Position numbers and translations under genes: made by a program. Below the pieces are notes generated by a model that ran no database searches, was not told where the DNA came from, and was given only the letters and a program-made list of their open reading frames with translations. Shown here piece by piece: positions 1 through 9,006 of a stretch of DNA of 64,000 bases. Source of the DNA: Lentibacillus lipolyticus (GTDB lineage: Bacteria > Bacillota > Bacilli > Bacillales > Amphibacillaceae); contig SEIO01000002.1 of NCBI GenBank assembly GCA_004145795.1, positions 62,001-126,000 of the forward strand, in the 5' to 3' direction. The stretch's first letter is position 1. Every line of letters starts with the position of its first letter.

Positions 1-801
1 TCGTACCATCTGGCCAATCAATTATTGACGGAAGTATTGGAAGCGTCGGAAGGACAATACACCGATTGTTACTACTTGCTTGCAAATAATTACGCCCATT
101 TGGGGCTCTTGAATGATGCAAAAAAATATGCGGAATCATATATTGATAAAGAACCTAATGGCGATTTGCGTGAAGATGCCGAACATTTGATTGAATTAAC
201 GACGGTTGATGATAACCAGGGTGAAGACGAGTGGGAATTTGAGGAAGAAGATGAATTGCTGGTTTATCAGGAGACCGTGTTTTACCATATGGAGCATAAA
301 GAATGGGATAAGGCACTTCCGCTGCTTGAAGAAATGACAGCATTATTCCCGGAACATACGAATATCAACCATGATTATGCGTATGCTTTATTCTTTGCCG
401 GTTACGAAAACGATGCGGTGGAAATGGAAAAGGAATTGCTTGATGAATATCCCGGTTCTTTGCAGAGTCACAGCAACCTTGCTGTGTTTTATCATGAATG
501 GGATCGGCCGGAGGAATATCATTTGCATGCACACGCATTAATGAATGTATATCCGGTACATGAACAGCAAAAACTTCGAATAGCAGTTACGTTTGCACAA
601 ACCGGTGCACATGAAGCAGCCTATGCAAGATTCAGAACAATCAATGAGGCACAAGTGAAAAATCATCTTTCTTATTATAAATGGTACAGTATTGCAGCGT
701 ATAAACTAGGCAAGCCTTCAAAGGCACTTTCGATATGGGAGCGGGGCTGCAGACGGCATGCTGCACTCGCAGAGGAGAAAGGACCATGGGGTGCGGACTG
801 A
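1..801 (+). CDS. TPR-repeat protein (YvcD-like), 5' end outside window
   Basis: The frame is open from base 1, so the gene starts upstream; about 266 codons are visible. The protein is acidic and built of helix pairs with the small/aromatic spacing of tetratricopeptide repeats (for example the segments around residues 15-45, 95-150 and 190-240), which act as protein-protein interaction scaffolds. An acidic linker rich in Glu and Asp lies near residues 70-85. There is no signal peptide in the visible part. In B. subtilis a TPR protein (YvcD) sits directly upstream of trxB, and the same order is seen here. Its molecular role is unknown; only the fold class and the synteny support the name. Confidence 0.75.
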   Translation, partial: SYHLANQLLTEVLEASEGQYTDCYYLLANNYAHLGLLNDAKKYAESYIDKEPNGDLREDAEHLIELTTVDDNQGEDEWEFEEEDELLVYQETVFYHMEHKEWDKALPLLEEMTALFPEHTNINHDYAYALFFAGYENDAVEMEKELLDEYPGSLQSHSNLAVFYHEWDRPEEYHLHAHALMNVYPVHEQQKLRIAVTFAQTGAHEAAYARFRTINEAQVKNHLSYYKWYSIAAYKLGKPSKALSIWERGCRRHAALAEEKGPWGAD

Positions 802-834
802 ATCCTTCGTTTAAGGGTATGAGCATAACATTAG

Positions 835-1854
<1,020 letters not shown>

Positions 1855-2065
1855 TTGTTTTGTTCTTTTAAAAGTGACTGCTGAGATGGCGCAGGAGACG
1901 GTGCCCGAAACCGTCCCCGCCCGTTCTGCCAGGGAATTGGGTGTTTATTACAGCCAATTCTGCTGAAAGTAATTGCTTCTTAACGACGCTGTAACACGCA
2001 CGAAACAATTATTCGTTACAATGGAATTAACTAATTGACCCCCTTTTAATAATAAATTAGTTTTT

Positions 2066-2096
2066 TGCAGGTGATAATTCGCCTGCATTTTTTTTG
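2066..2096 (+). terminator. Rho-independent terminator
   Basis: TGCAGGTG (2066-2073) pairs with CGCCTGCA (2080-2087), one G.U pair, followed by a run of T. It probably ends the trxB transcript. Confidence 0.7.
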
Positions 2097-2219
2097 ATTT
2101 GCGGGGCTGTCCATGTTTGACGGGAAGGTTTCATTCTTTATTGTAACGTTAGTGGAGTGAAGGGTTTCGTCGTCCAGACTTGGTGTCAGCCGACGTTTAA
2201 TCGGACAAGTTTTAAGTGC

Positions 2220-2249
2220 TTGTGGGCTGGTGACCTTTCATTGTATAAT
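2220..2249 (+). promoter_or_regulatory. Putative sigma-A promoter of the Nudix-rapZ-glmR-whiA cluster
   Basis: TTGTGG (2220-2225) and TATAAT (2244-2249) are separated by 18 nt, about 50 nt before the Nudix start codon. The -10 is perfect; the -35 matches the consensus only partly. Confidence 0.5.
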
Positions 2250-2299
2250 AAGCATAGTATTAGTAACTGACTGGTAAAGATGAAAGAAGTGAAACAACA

Positions 2300-2764
2300 A
2301 TGCAGCGTGTAACGAATTGCATATTAATACAAGATGAAACAATTTTACTGATTAAAAAACCGCGCCGGGGCTGGTACGCCATCCCCGGCGGCAAAATGGA
2401 GCAGGGGGAAACCATTAAAGAATCGGCGGTCCGTGAATTTCAGGAAGAAACCGGGTTGCAGCTGATTGACCCTGTACTGGGTGGTGCATTTACATTCACG
2501 GTTTATCGTAATGATGACCTAGCAAAAGAATGGATGATGTTTACGTTTGTGTGTACGCAATCAGAAGGTAAACTAACAAGCTTTTGTAAAGAGGGAGAAC
2601 TGGAGTGGGTATCAGTGGATGCCATTCACGACTTGCCAATGGCAGAAGGGGACAGAAAGATTTTTGATCATGTGCTGTCCATGGATGAAATGCTATTCGG
2701 GTCATTTGCATACACGGAGGATTATGAATTACTGCATTTGCGCCTTGATCCCACCAATTCATGA
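2300..2764 (+). CDS. Nudix hydrolase (YvcI/MutT-like)
   Basis: Hydrolase of nucleoside diphosphate derivatives. The Nudix signature G-x5-E-x7-R-E-x2-E-E-x-G is intact at about residues 31-53 (starting GGKMEQGE and ending REFQEETGL), including the metal-binding glutamates. The 154-residue length is normal for a single-domain MutT-like enzyme. It overlaps the next gene by ATGA if rapZ starts at 2761. B. subtilis has YvcI at this place, between trxB and yvcJ. YvcI is annotated as an 8-oxo-(d)GTP-type or RNA-processing hydrolase, but the substrate cannot be read from this sequence. Confidence 0.9.
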   Translation: MQRVTNCILIQDETILLIKKPRRGWYAIPGGKMEQGETIKESAVREFQEETGLQLIDPVLGGAFTFTVYRNDDLAKEWMMFTFVCTQSEGKLTSFCKEGELEWVSVDAIHDLPMAEGDRKIFDHVLSMDEMLFGSFAYTEDYELLHLRLDPTNS

Positions 2765-2778
2765 AGGGAAGAAATGGT

Positions 2779-3663
2779 ATGTGGAAGACTGAACAGGATA
2801 CAAAGCTTGTTATTATTACCGGAATGTCCGGAGCAGGAAAAACGGTAGCCGTGCAAAGCTTTGAGGACCTTGGTTATTATTGTGTCGACAATCTGCCGCC
2901 TGCTTTGCTGCCGAAATTTTTGGAGCTTATGAAGGACTCGAGGAATAATATCCACAAAGTTGCACTTGTCATGGACTTGCGCGGCAGAGAATTTTTTGAT
3001 TCGCTGTTTGAAGCTTTGGACGTACTTGGCGAAGAAGACTGGCTGAATGAACACATTCTCTTCCTTGATGCAAAAGATGAAGAACTGGTGAAGCGTTATA
3101 AAGAAACAAGGCGTTCCCATCCACTTGCGGCAGAAGGACTGCCGATGGAAGGAATTTCCAAAGAGCGCACCATTCTTGATGAATTGCGGGGCAGAGCGCA
3201 GCGAATTATCGATACGACAACGCTGAAGCCAAAGCAGTTAAGGGAAAAAATACTGAAAACGTATATGGAAGATAAACAGGAAATTTTTTCAGTCAATATG
3301 GTGTCGTTCGGTTATAAATATGGAATACCAATTGATGCGGATTTAGTTTTCGATGTACGATTTTTGCCAAACCCCCACTATGTGCCGCATATGCAGCCGC
3401 TGACAGGCTTGAATTCCGAAGTATCTTCCTATGTGTTTAAGTGGTCTGACACACAGAAATTCAATGAAAAGGTACTTGATTTACTCCAGTTTATGCTTCC
3501 CCAGTATAAGAAAGAGGGCAAGTCGCAGCTGATTGTCGGGATTGGATGCACGGGCGGCCAGCATCGCTCGGTGGCTATCTCAGAATACTTCGCCAAACAA
3601 CTATCATCAAACTATATCACCCATGTCAGTCATCGGGACATTGACAAAAGAAAGGGTCATTAA
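2779..3663 (+). CDS. rapZ: RNase adapter / nucleotide-binding protein RapZ (YvcJ)
   Basis: P-loop protein of the RapZ/YvcJ family: it binds and hydrolyses nucleotides. In enterobacteria it is an adapter for regulated RNA decay controlling GlmS; in Bacillus YvcJ has been linked to competence. The Walker A motif GMSGAGKT is at residues 15-22, and the conserved C-terminal [12 protein letters not shown] is intact. I prefer ATG 2779 (294 residues, close to B. subtilis YvcJ) to ATG 2761, which overlaps the Nudix stop codon and gives six extra residues. It lies one nucleotide from glmR, so the cluster is surely cotranscribed. The family assignment is firm; its role in this organism is inferred. Confidence 0.95.
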   Translation: MWKTEQDTKLVIITGMSGAGKTVAVQSFEDLGYYCVDNLPPALLPKFLELMKDSRNNIHKVALVMDLRGREFFDSLFEALDVLGEEDWLNEHILFLDAKDEELVKRYKETRRSHPLAAEGLPMEGISKERTILDELRGRAQRIIDTTTLKPKQLREKILKTYMEDKQEIFSVNMVSFGYKYGIPIDADLVFDVRFLPNPHYVPHMQPLTGLNSEVSSYVFKWSDTQKFNEKVLDLLQFMLPQYKKEGKSQLIVGIGCTGGQHRSVAISEYFAKQLSSNYITHVSHRDIDKRKGH

Positions 3664-3664
3664 G

Positions 3665-4627
3665 ATGGGAAGCATTAAGCAACCAAATGTAACGGTAATC
3701 GGTGGCGGTACAGGAATGCCAGTCCTGTTGCGCGGATTGAAGAATTTACCAGTTGATTTGACTGCTCTTGTGACTGTAGCAGATGATGGCGGGAGTACTG
3801 GACGCCTGCGGAATGAAATGGCAATACCGGCACCTGGTGATATTCGGAATGTCATTGCAGCACTTTCCGATGCGGAGCCGATGCTTTTGGATTTGTTCCA
3901 GCACCGATTTAGAGCGGGAAACGGATTGTCTGGACATTCGATGGGCAATCTGCTTCTTGCGGCAATGACTTCAATCACGGGGAATTTTTTTACCGGTATT
4001 AAAGAAATCTCCCGTGTATTGAATGTGAAAGGAAACATTTATCCGATTTCAAATGAGAGCATGTCACTGCATGCAAAGATGGAAGATGGTACGATTGTTT
4101 CGGGGGAGTCAAATATTCCTTTGGCTAATAAAAAAATCGAGCAGGTTTTTTTACGTCCGGAGCCGGTTCAGCCATTGCCCCATGCAGTGGAGGCTGTCGT
4201 GGATGCAGATCTGGTCGTGATTGCGCCTGGCAGCTTGTATACCAGTATCATGCCAAATATAATCATTCCACAAATGGACGAAGCATTAAGTCAGACAAAG
4301 GGGAAAGTTGTTTATGTCTGTAATGTGATGACCCAGGCGGGGGAGACAACAGGGTATACGGCGGCAGATCACGTTCAGGCTATTCGTGACCATACAGGGA
4401 ACACATGCGTTGATTCGATTGTTGTACACAACGAACCGATAAGCCAGCATGTCCGTGATGTGTATGCGGAAGAAAATGCTGCCCCGGTTATTTATGATAC
4501 AGACCGTTTGATTGACATGGGACTTCACATTATCGAAAGTGATATTGTGAACCCATCCAAAACTACATTGCGGCATGACACACAAAAAATCGCGAAATTG
4601 CTTTATTCCATCATTGACAGAGAATAA
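3665..4627 (+). CDS. glmR: Gluconeogenesis / cell-envelope regulator GlmR (YvcK)
   Basis: CofD/UPF0052 family protein. In B. subtilis GlmR (YvcK) binds UDP-GlcNAc, stimulates GlmS to direct carbon into peptidoglycan precursors, and is essential on gluconeogenic carbon sources. The N-terminal glycine-rich motif VIGGGTGMP starts near residue 10, and the conserved DDGGSTGRLR and GDIRN segments follow. The start at ATG 3665 is set by an AAAGGG site 8 nt upstream and by the N-terminal match to the family; upstream in-frame starts would overlap rapZ by more than 100 nt. Length is 320 residues, as in Bacillus. It lies between rapZ and whiA in the classic conserved trio. Confidence 0.95.
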   Translation: MGSIKQPNVTVIGGGTGMPVLLRGLKNLPVDLTALVTVADDGGSTGRLRNEMAIPAPGDIRNVIAALSDAEPMLLDLFQHRFRAGNGLSGHSMGNLLLAAMTSITGNFFTGIKEISRVLNVKGNIYPISNESMSLHAKMEDGTIVSGESNIPLANKKIEQVFLRPEPVQPLPHAVEAVVDADLVVIAPGSLYTSIMPNIIIPQMDEALSQTKGKVVYVCNVMTQAGETTGYTAADHVQAIRDHTGNTCVDSIVVHNEPISQHVRDVYAEENAAPVIYDTDRLIDMGLHIIESDIVNPSKTTLRHDTQKIAKLLYSIIDRE

Positions 4628-4663
4628 GCTGGCATAGACTGATGTAACAGGGAGGTGCCGGGA

Positions 4664-5614
4664 TTGTCGTTCGCTTCAGAGATAAAAAAAGAATTGACGG
4701 GAATCGAACTGGACACGTGTTGCAAATATGCTGAACTTGCAGCACTTGTTCGGATGAATGGCGTTATTTCAATGTCCAAAGACATTTATACACTTGATGT
4801 GCAGACGGAAAATGCGGCGATTGCACGGCGCATTTATACATTGGTTAAATCGCTATACCATATTTCTTCAGAACTTCTCGTCCGGAAAAAAATGAAATTG
4901 AAAAAAAATAATGTATACATTGTCCGCATGAAGGAAAATGTCCAAGAATTACTTACGGATTTGGGTATTTTCCAAGGGCCTTATTCGTTCAGCAGAGACA
5001 TACCTTCCACATATACGGAAAACGACTGCTGCCGAAAATCTTACTTGCGTGGAGCATTTCTGGCTGGTGGATCAATAAATAATCCAGAAACATCCTCGTA
5101 TCATTTAGAGATATTTAACACCCATCAGGAACATAATGACGCGCTGACTGAGCTTTTGAATGACTTTGGACTCAGGGCTCGCAAACTGGAGCGTAAAAAG
5201 GGCTATATCACTTATTTAAAAGAAGCGGAAAAAATAACCGAATTTTTAAGTGTCATTGGTGCTCACAATGCGCTGTTTAAGTTTGAGGATGTGCGGATAG
5301 TCCGGGATATGCGTAATTCAGTAAACAGGTTAGTGAATTGTGAAACTGCTAATTTGAATAAAACAATTGGTGCTGCTTTCCGGCAAATTGAAAATATTAA
5401 TTTTATTGAAAACACAGTCGGGCTTGATGCGTTGCCAGAAAGACTTCAGGAAATTGCAGCACTTCGGGTGCAGCATCAGGACATATCTCTCAAAGAACTG
5501 GGCGAAATGATGACGACGGGAAAAATTTCTAAGTCAGGTGTCAATCATCGGCTTAAGAAAATTGATGACTTCGCTGAAAAGTTGAGGGAAGAAGGAACCG
5601 TTTCAAAAAAGTGA
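4664..5614 (+). CDS. whiA: WhiA, DNA-binding regulator of division
   Basis: WhiA combines an N-terminal LAGLIDADG-type homing-endonuclease fold (inactive as a nuclease in this family) with a C-terminal helix-turn-helix; in Bacillus it affects cell division and chromosome segregation. Start TTG 4664 is used because the only good Shine-Dalgarno (ggaggtg, 4651-4657) lies 6 nt before it, while the upstream GTG is inside that site. The resulting 316 residues equal the B. subtilis length. Conserved parts visible are the N-terminal [10 protein letters not shown], the central [12 protein letters not shown], and the C-terminal SLKELGEMM helix-turn-helix near residues 270-300. Confidence 0.95.
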   Translation: MSFASEIKKELTGIELDTCCKYAELAALVRMNGVISMSKDIYTLDVQTENAAIARRIYTLVKSLYHISSELLVRKKMKLKKNNVYIVRMKENVQELLTDLGIFQGPYSFSRDIPSTYTENDCCRKSYLRGAFLAGGSINNPETSSYHLEIFNTHQEHNDALTELLNDFGLRARKLERKKGYITYLKEAEKITEFLSVIGAHNALFKFEDVRIVRDMRNSVNRLVNCETANLNKTIGAAFRQIENINFIENTVGLDALPERLQEIAALRVQHQDISLKELGEMMTTGKISKSGVNHRLKKIDDFAEKLREEGTVSKK

Positions 5615-5678
5615 ATAATCTGCAGTAATGTGATATAATTGTATTCATCAGCATGACAGAATAAGTGATGGCTGTTTC

Positions 5679-5708
5679 TTACACATATCAATCCTTATAT
5701 GGTATTAT
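5679..5708 (+). promoter_or_regulatory. Putative promoter of crh
   Basis: TTACAC (5679-5684) and TATTAT (5703-5708), 18 nt apart, lie in the 196-nt gap between whiA and crh. A second -10-like TATAAT is at 5634-5639. Either would place the cre site at 5777-5790 inside the transcribed leader. The elements are imperfect. Confidence 0.35.
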
Positions 5709-5776
5709 AAGCATTGTTATTGTCTCGGCAGTTGAAGTGTGTTGAACTTGCTTTGCTGCTTTTTTTTACATACTAC

Positions 5777-5790
5777 TGTAAACGATTACA
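5777..5790. promoter_or_regulatory. CcpA binding site (cre) in front of crh
   Basis: TGTAAACGATTACA matches the cre consensus TGWNANCGNTNWCA at every defined position and is a near-perfect palindrome around CG. It lies about 10 nt before the crh Shine-Dalgarno. CcpA is the carbon catabolite regulator of Firmicutes, and its corepressors are Ser-phosphorylated HPr and Crh. Confidence 0.75.
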
Positions 5791-5810
5791 ACTAAGGGAG
5801 GATGAGACCA

Positions 5811-6065
5811 TTGATTGAGAAATCGGTCAAGGTTGAACTTGCAGCAGGATTACAGGCCAGGCCCGCAGCACAGTTTGTTCAGGAAGCAAACAGCTATGCG
5901 GCACATTTATTTCTCGAGAAGGATGGGAAACGAGTGAATGCAAAAAGTATTATGGGTCTGATGAGCTTGGCAATAACGACGGGGGAAACGATTAAACTGA
6001 TAGCAGATGGAACAGATGAAGAATCAGCGCTGGATGAATTAGCGTTATTTGTTTCAAAAACATAA
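5811..6065 (+). CDS. crh: Catabolite repression HPr-like protein Crh
   Basis: HPr homologue that works only in regulation: phosphorylated on Ser46 by HPr kinase, it acts as corepressor of CcpA. The sequence LQARPAA shows Gln at the place of the catalytic His15 of HPr, which is the diagnostic Crh change, and the Ser46 region KSIMGLMS is intact. Start TTG 5811 is preferred: aagggagg ends 8 nt upstream, while ATG 5802 directly follows that site with no spacing. Length is then 84 residues, as in Bacillus Crh. It is separated from whiA by 196 nt and carries its own cre site, so it may be autoregulated. Confidence 0.93.
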   Translation: MIEKSVKVELAAGLQARPAAQFVQEANSYAAHLFLEKDGKRVNAKSIMGLMSLAITTGETIKLIADGTDEESALDELALFVSKT

Positions 6066-6190
6066 AACTAATAAAACTGGATGTTTCTAATGTTTATATC
6101 TTCCAAGATAAATAGAATTAAGTTTGTCGGGGAACGACCGGACAAATTCATCATAATCGACTAGATGATATTGTACAAAGATAAATAAAG

Positions 6191-6215
6191 AGCTGCACGA
6201 ATATGTTGTGCAGCC
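6191..6215 (-). terminator. Terminator between crh and clpP
   Basis: GCTGCAC (6192-6198) pairs with GTGCAGC (6208-6214). On the minus strand the stem is followed by a T-rich run, so it mainly ends clpP. A further GTTTGTC/GGACAAA hairpin lies near 6123-6147 on the crh side. Confidence 0.7.
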
Positions 6216-6231
6216 CTTGTTGCTTTCATGG

Positions 6232-6822
6232 TTATTGATCCGGCTTACGTTCTAATACCTTATCAATTAGTCCGTATTCTTTGGACTTTTCAGCCGACAT
6301 GAAGTTATCGCGGTCTGTATCCCGCTCCACAACTTCCAGTGGCTGACCAGTACGCTCAGAGAGGATTCTGTTCATTTTTTCGCGCATTTCAATAATGCGG
6401 CGTGCATGAATTTCAATATCAGATGCCTGACCTTGTGTTCCGCCAAGTGGCTGGTGAATCATCACTTCACTGTTAGGCAGCGCGTATCGCTTGCCTTTTT
6501 CACCAGCTGCCAGCAGAAACGCTCCCATAGATGCTGCCATACCTGTGCAGATAGTGGATACGTCTGATTTAATGAATTGCATGGTGTCATAAATGGCCAT
6601 ACCGGCCGTGATAGAACCACCTGGTGAGTTAATGTAAAGGGAGATATCCTTATCTGAATCCTCCGCCTCTAAGAAGAGGAGCTGGGCGACAATGGAGTTG
6701 GCCACATTATCGTCTATGCCACTCCCTAGCATAATTATACGGTCTTTCAGCAGGCGTGAATAAATATCATATGCACGTTCACCACGGTTTGTCTGTTCAA
6801 TGACTGTTGGTATCAGATTCAT
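6232..6822 (-). CDS. clpP: ATP-dependent Clp protease proteolytic subunit
   Basis: Serine peptidase that forms the double-heptamer chamber fed by ClpC, ClpE or ClpX; central to protein quality control and stress regulation. The catalytic triad is visible: Ser98 in GMAASMG, His123 in MIHQPLGG, and Asp172 in the [10 protein letters not shown] segment. Start at 6822 gives 196 residues and has an excellent gaaggaggaag site just upstream; the longer frame to 6852 would run through that site. It is transcribed alone, opposite to crh, from a CtsR-controlled promoter. Confidence 0.97.
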   Translation of the reverse strand: MNLIPTVIEQTNRGERAYDIYSRLLKDRIIMLGSGIDDNVANSIVAQLLFLEAEDSDKDISLYINSPGGSITAGMAIYDTMQFIKSDVSTICTGMAASMGAFLLAAGEKGKRYALPNSEVMIHQPLGGTQGQASDIEIHARRIIEMREKMNRILSERTGQPLEVVERDTDRDNFMSAEKSKEYGLIDKVLERKPDQ

Positions 6823-6872
6823 GTATTCTTCCTCCTTCAATCTCATATTCATCCCATATATCGGATACTTTC

Positions 6873-6901
6873 ATCATACCTAATAGGTCAAAAAAGGTCA
6901 A
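6873..6901 (-). promoter_or_regulatory. Sigma-A promoter of clpP
   Basis: On the minus strand TTGACC (6901-6896) and TATGAT (6878-6873) are 17 nt apart. The -35 lies inside the CtsR operator, which fits repression by occlusion. Confidence 0.8.
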
Positions 6902-6902
6902 A
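6886..6902. promoter_or_regulatory. CtsR operator upstream of clpP
   Basis: Two direct heptads GGTCAAA (6886-6892 and 6896-6902) separated by AAA match the CtsR consensus RGTCAAANANRGTCAAA. CtsR represses class III heat-shock genes (clpP, clpE, the clpC operon) in Firmicutes. The box overlaps the clpP -35. Confidence 0.9.
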
Positions 6903-7183
6903 CAAAAAGATCCATATCTTGCCTAAAATTCTCCTTATTCATCATTCCCAGTAAAAGGGAAAATAAACCTTCTATTTATCTTCTGTTTTGAACACGTACT
7001 AGAGAAGTCTATCCTTATTATTGTGAACTATATCGCGATAGTACCGTAACTTCGCCTTTTGTTTCAAGATAATTGACATATTGGTAATACGGTAGATAGA
7101 AGGCAGGTAAATGCTTTTTATTTTTTTGCAAAAGATGTAATTTAAAAAATAATACGTTCTTGCAATAAATGATAAAAAAACAC
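6903..7183. other. Intergenic region clpP - tRNA-Arg
   Basis: AT-rich gap with no supported gene. The only ORF (66 codons, minus strand) has no ribosome binding site and low-complexity composition. A 10-nt palindrome TATCGCGATA sits at 7031-7040, function unknown. Confidence 0.5.
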
Positions 7184-7212
7184 TTGTTAAAAGTCGCAAA
7201 TGGCGTTATAAT
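7184..7212 (+). promoter_or_regulatory. Promoter of tRNA-Arg
   Basis: TTGTTA (7184-7189) and TATAAT (7207-7212) with a 17-nt spacer, 33 nt before the mature tRNA 5' end. Confidence 0.7.
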
Positions 7213-7244
7213 ATCAATTGTGTCTCAATCAATTAGTTATTCAT

Positions 7245-7318
7245 GCGCTCGTAGCTCAGTTGGATAGAGCACTGGTTTCCGGTACCAGGGGTCGGGGGTT
7301 CAAGTCCTCCCGGGCGCA
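7245..7318 (+). tRNA. tRNA-Arg, anticodon CCG
   Basis: Full cloverleaf of 74 nt. The acceptor stem GCGCTCG pairs with CGGGCGC (one U.G pair), with discriminator A at 7318. The anticodon stem is CTGGT/ACCAG around loop TTCCGGT, giving anticodon CCG, which reads CGG arginine codons. The T arm contains GGTTCAAGTCC. The CCA end is not encoded. It is a single-gene unit with its own promoter and a strong terminator. Confidence 0.95.
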
Positions 7319-7329
7319 CTAATTAAAAG

Positions 7330-7368
7330 GAGCCTGTATTACAATTATGTAATGCAGGCTCTATTTTT
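7330..7368 (+). terminator. Terminator after tRNA-Arg
   Basis: GAGCCTGTATTA (7330-7341) pairs with TAATGCAGGCTC (7350-7361), followed by a T run. The stem is nearly perfect. Confidence 0.85.
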
Positions 7369-7419
7369 TACTGAAAAGATCTAACTAAGACTGAATCCAG
7401 GTTAAACACAGTGCATTTG

Positions 7420-8325
7420 TTACATCCATATCCCCAGCGCTAACAGTAATCCGAACGCCCAGTGATGCCATGCAGCAAACTTCATGGCGGATTGTTCGTC
7501 GGATCTGGTTGCGTTTTCCCGGAAGGACCACCTTAGTCGGACAGCGAGTGGTACAGCCAATAGTGTGATCATTGATGAAACAGGCAAAGTTCCTGTGGCG
7601 ATAAAACTGATTGTGGTAGTATACACAAGGATTAGAAGCGACGTTAGCAAATGGACAGCTTTTTTGCGTCCAAGCAAGGTAGCCAGTGTACGTCGGAAGG
7701 CCTCGTCTTTTTTGATATCTCGGATATTATTTGTCAGGATCATTGATGCAATCAGCCAGGCAAAAGTTAGGGATATTGCCGAAATACTTAAGTCAAGTAC
7801 GTTCCCCTGAACAACATAGCTTATCATGGTTACGACAGGTCCAAGAAAGGTGAATGCGACTGTCTCCCCCAGGCCGATGGAGCAGAGTGGACGGGGGCCT
7901 GCTGAGTATAGGTATCCAAACAATATACCGGCTACACCGGCTGGGATGATCCACCAAGTGCTTTGATAAGCTAGCCAGAGACCAATAAGGATGGCTCCAA
8001 TGAGCAAGAAACAAGCGGCATAGATGACTGATGTATGTGCTGGGCCTTTGGCAGTTGAGCGGTCTGTTGTCCATTTCATTTTGTCCTGCCCATGCAGAAA
8101 GTCATAATAATCATTAAAAAGATTCGTGGCGGATTGTACGAACAAAGCTGCAGCCAGCATTGCCAAAAACACATCCAGCTGCACAGCCCCTTTTGCAGCG
8201 GCAACACCAGTTCCCGCTAAAATAGGCGTAAGTGTTCCGGTTAATGTCATAGGCCGAAATAGCTGAAGCCAGGACGCACGGTAATAAAACACTTCCCGGT
8301 TATCATTTGCAGCGGAATACATCAT
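7420..8325 (-). CDS. MenA-like UbiA-family prenyltransferase
   Basis: Integral membrane prenyltransferase of the UbiA superfamily, 301 residues with about eight hydrophobic segments. The first Mg-prenyl-diphosphate motif is NDYYD-x5-D at residues 71-81 and the second is NNIRDIKKDE near residue 200. Both are in the form found in MenA (1,4-dihydroxy-2-naphthoate polyprenyltransferase), the enzyme that attaches the isoprenoid tail of menaquinone. Start at 8325 has AGGAGG 9 nt upstream. It lies 18 nt behind the CopD-like gene and is surely cotranscribed with it from a promoter with an Fnr-type site. Whether this is the main menaquinone enzyme or a paralogue with another aromatic acceptor cannot be decided from this window. 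Confidence 0.85.
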   Translation of the reverse strand: MMYSAANDNREVFYYRASWLQLFRPMTLTGTLTPILAGTGVAAAKGAVQLDVFLAMLAAALFVQSATNLFNDYYDFLHGQDKMKWTTDRSTAKGPAHTSVIYAACFLLIGAILIGLWLAYQSTWWIIPAGVAGILFGYLYSAGPRPLCSIGLGETVAFTFLGPVVTMISYVVQGNVLDLSISAISLTFAWLIASMILTNNIRDIKKDEAFRRTLATLLGRKKAVHLLTSLLILVYTTTISFIATGTLPVSSMITLLAVPLAVRLRWSFRENATRSDEQSAMKFAAWHHWAFGLLLALGIWM

Positions 8326-8343
8326 ATTGGCGAGCCTCCTTCA

Positions 8344-8844
8344 TTATAGTGAAACCATCAGTACGATGAGGGTGATAAATCCCGCTACCTCACCAAATTC
8401 AAGCATGGCGGTCTTGGTAAGAGCCTGAAACAGCGGCTTTTTATCACCATTGTCTGCCTGGTTCCATAGTGCGTCATCCAAACATACACTGATGGCTTTT
8501 CTGAATCCGATAAAGATTCCCCAAAGCAGTGTCAGGCTGCCGATAATGAATGCAGTAATCCAGAGGTTTCCATACCGTGTGAACCAAATATCGCTCCAGC
8601 TGCTGATAGGACCAAAGACCGTACCAAGCAGTAAACCGGTTCCAATTACACCACACCCGGCAGCTGCCAGTAATTTGTGTGCCCATTGCATTATTGCCAG
8701 CAGCAGTTCCCGCTGACGGGCAAAGGTCATGTTTCTGATAGCGGGAAAAACGCCCCAGCCAATAAAAAACACCCCACCGACCCAGGTAATTGCCAGTAAA
8801 ATATGAATGATTAGTGTCAGCTGTCGCAGCTCCCAGATCATCAT
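8344..8844 (-). CDS. CopD-like four-helix membrane protein
   Basis: A 166-residue polytopic protein with about four transmembrane helices (roughly residues 5-30, 50-75, 90-115 and 145-166). The first helix carries a histidine followed by WVGG (HILLAITWVGG) and a second His lies at WAHKL, a pattern seen in CopD/DUF2269-type and other haem- or copper-linked membrane proteins. The family name is tentative. It is the first gene of a two-gene operon with the MenA-like prenyltransferase, and the promoter carries an Fnr-type palindrome, which suggests a respiratory role. Two adjacent ATG codons (8844, 8841) are possible starts behind GGTGAT. Confidence 0.65.
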   Translation of the reverse strand: MMIWELRQLTLIIHILLAITWVGGVFFIGWGVFPAIRNMTFARQRELLLAIMQWAHKLLAAAGCGVIGTGLLLGTVFGPISSWSDIWFTRYGNLWITAFIIGSLTLLWGIFIGFRKAISVCLDDALWNQADNGDKKPLFQALTKTAMLEFGEVAGFITLIVLMVSL

Positions 8845-8874
8845 TAATCACCAACTTTGGTTTCGTATACATTT

Positions 8875-8880
8875 ATTGTA
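8875..8880 (-). promoter_or_regulatory. -10 box of the CopD/MenA-like operon
   Basis: TACAAT on the minus strand (8880-8875). Transcription would start near 8868, which puts the centre of the Fnr-type site (8909.5) at about -41.5, the classical class II activator position. No good -35 is present, as expected for an activated promoter. Confidence 0.5.
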
Positions 8881-8901
8881 GTCTGCACTTGTTTAACGTG
8901 G

Positions 8902-8917
8902 TGTGACACATATCACA
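8902..8917. promoter_or_regulatory. Fnr/Crp-family operator
   Basis: TGTGACACATATCACA is a TGTGA-N6-TCACA palindrome, the consensus of B. subtilis Fnr and of Crp-family regulators in general. It lies between the divergent CopD/MenA-like operon and sigL. Confidence 0.65.
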
Positions 8918-9006
8918 AAATGCAAATGACTAGGGTGATTGAAACGTGCGTTTTTGTCGGTTTTGTGGCAAACTGGAAATGAATCAGGATGGATGGGGGA
9001 CTTTTC

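Larger units (their letters stand above)
1855..2299. other. Intergenic region trxB - Nudix gene, terminator plus promoter
   Basis: This 445-nt gap has no credible gene. It contains a small hairpin (1897-1902 with 1910-1915), a terminator at 2066-2096 and a promoter-like pair at 2220-2249, so trxB and the downstream cluster are probably transcribed separately. The middle part (about 1920-2040) shows nothing I recognise. Confidence 0.6.

Noticed and set aside
7031-7040. Palindrome TATCGCGATA
   Set aside because: A 10-nt palindrome alone is not enough to name an operator; no promoter or partner site is next to it.
6999-7199. 66-codon minus-strand ORF between clpP and tRNA-Arg
   Set aside because: AT-rich, no Shine-Dalgarno, no similarity I recognise, and it covers the tRNA promoter region.
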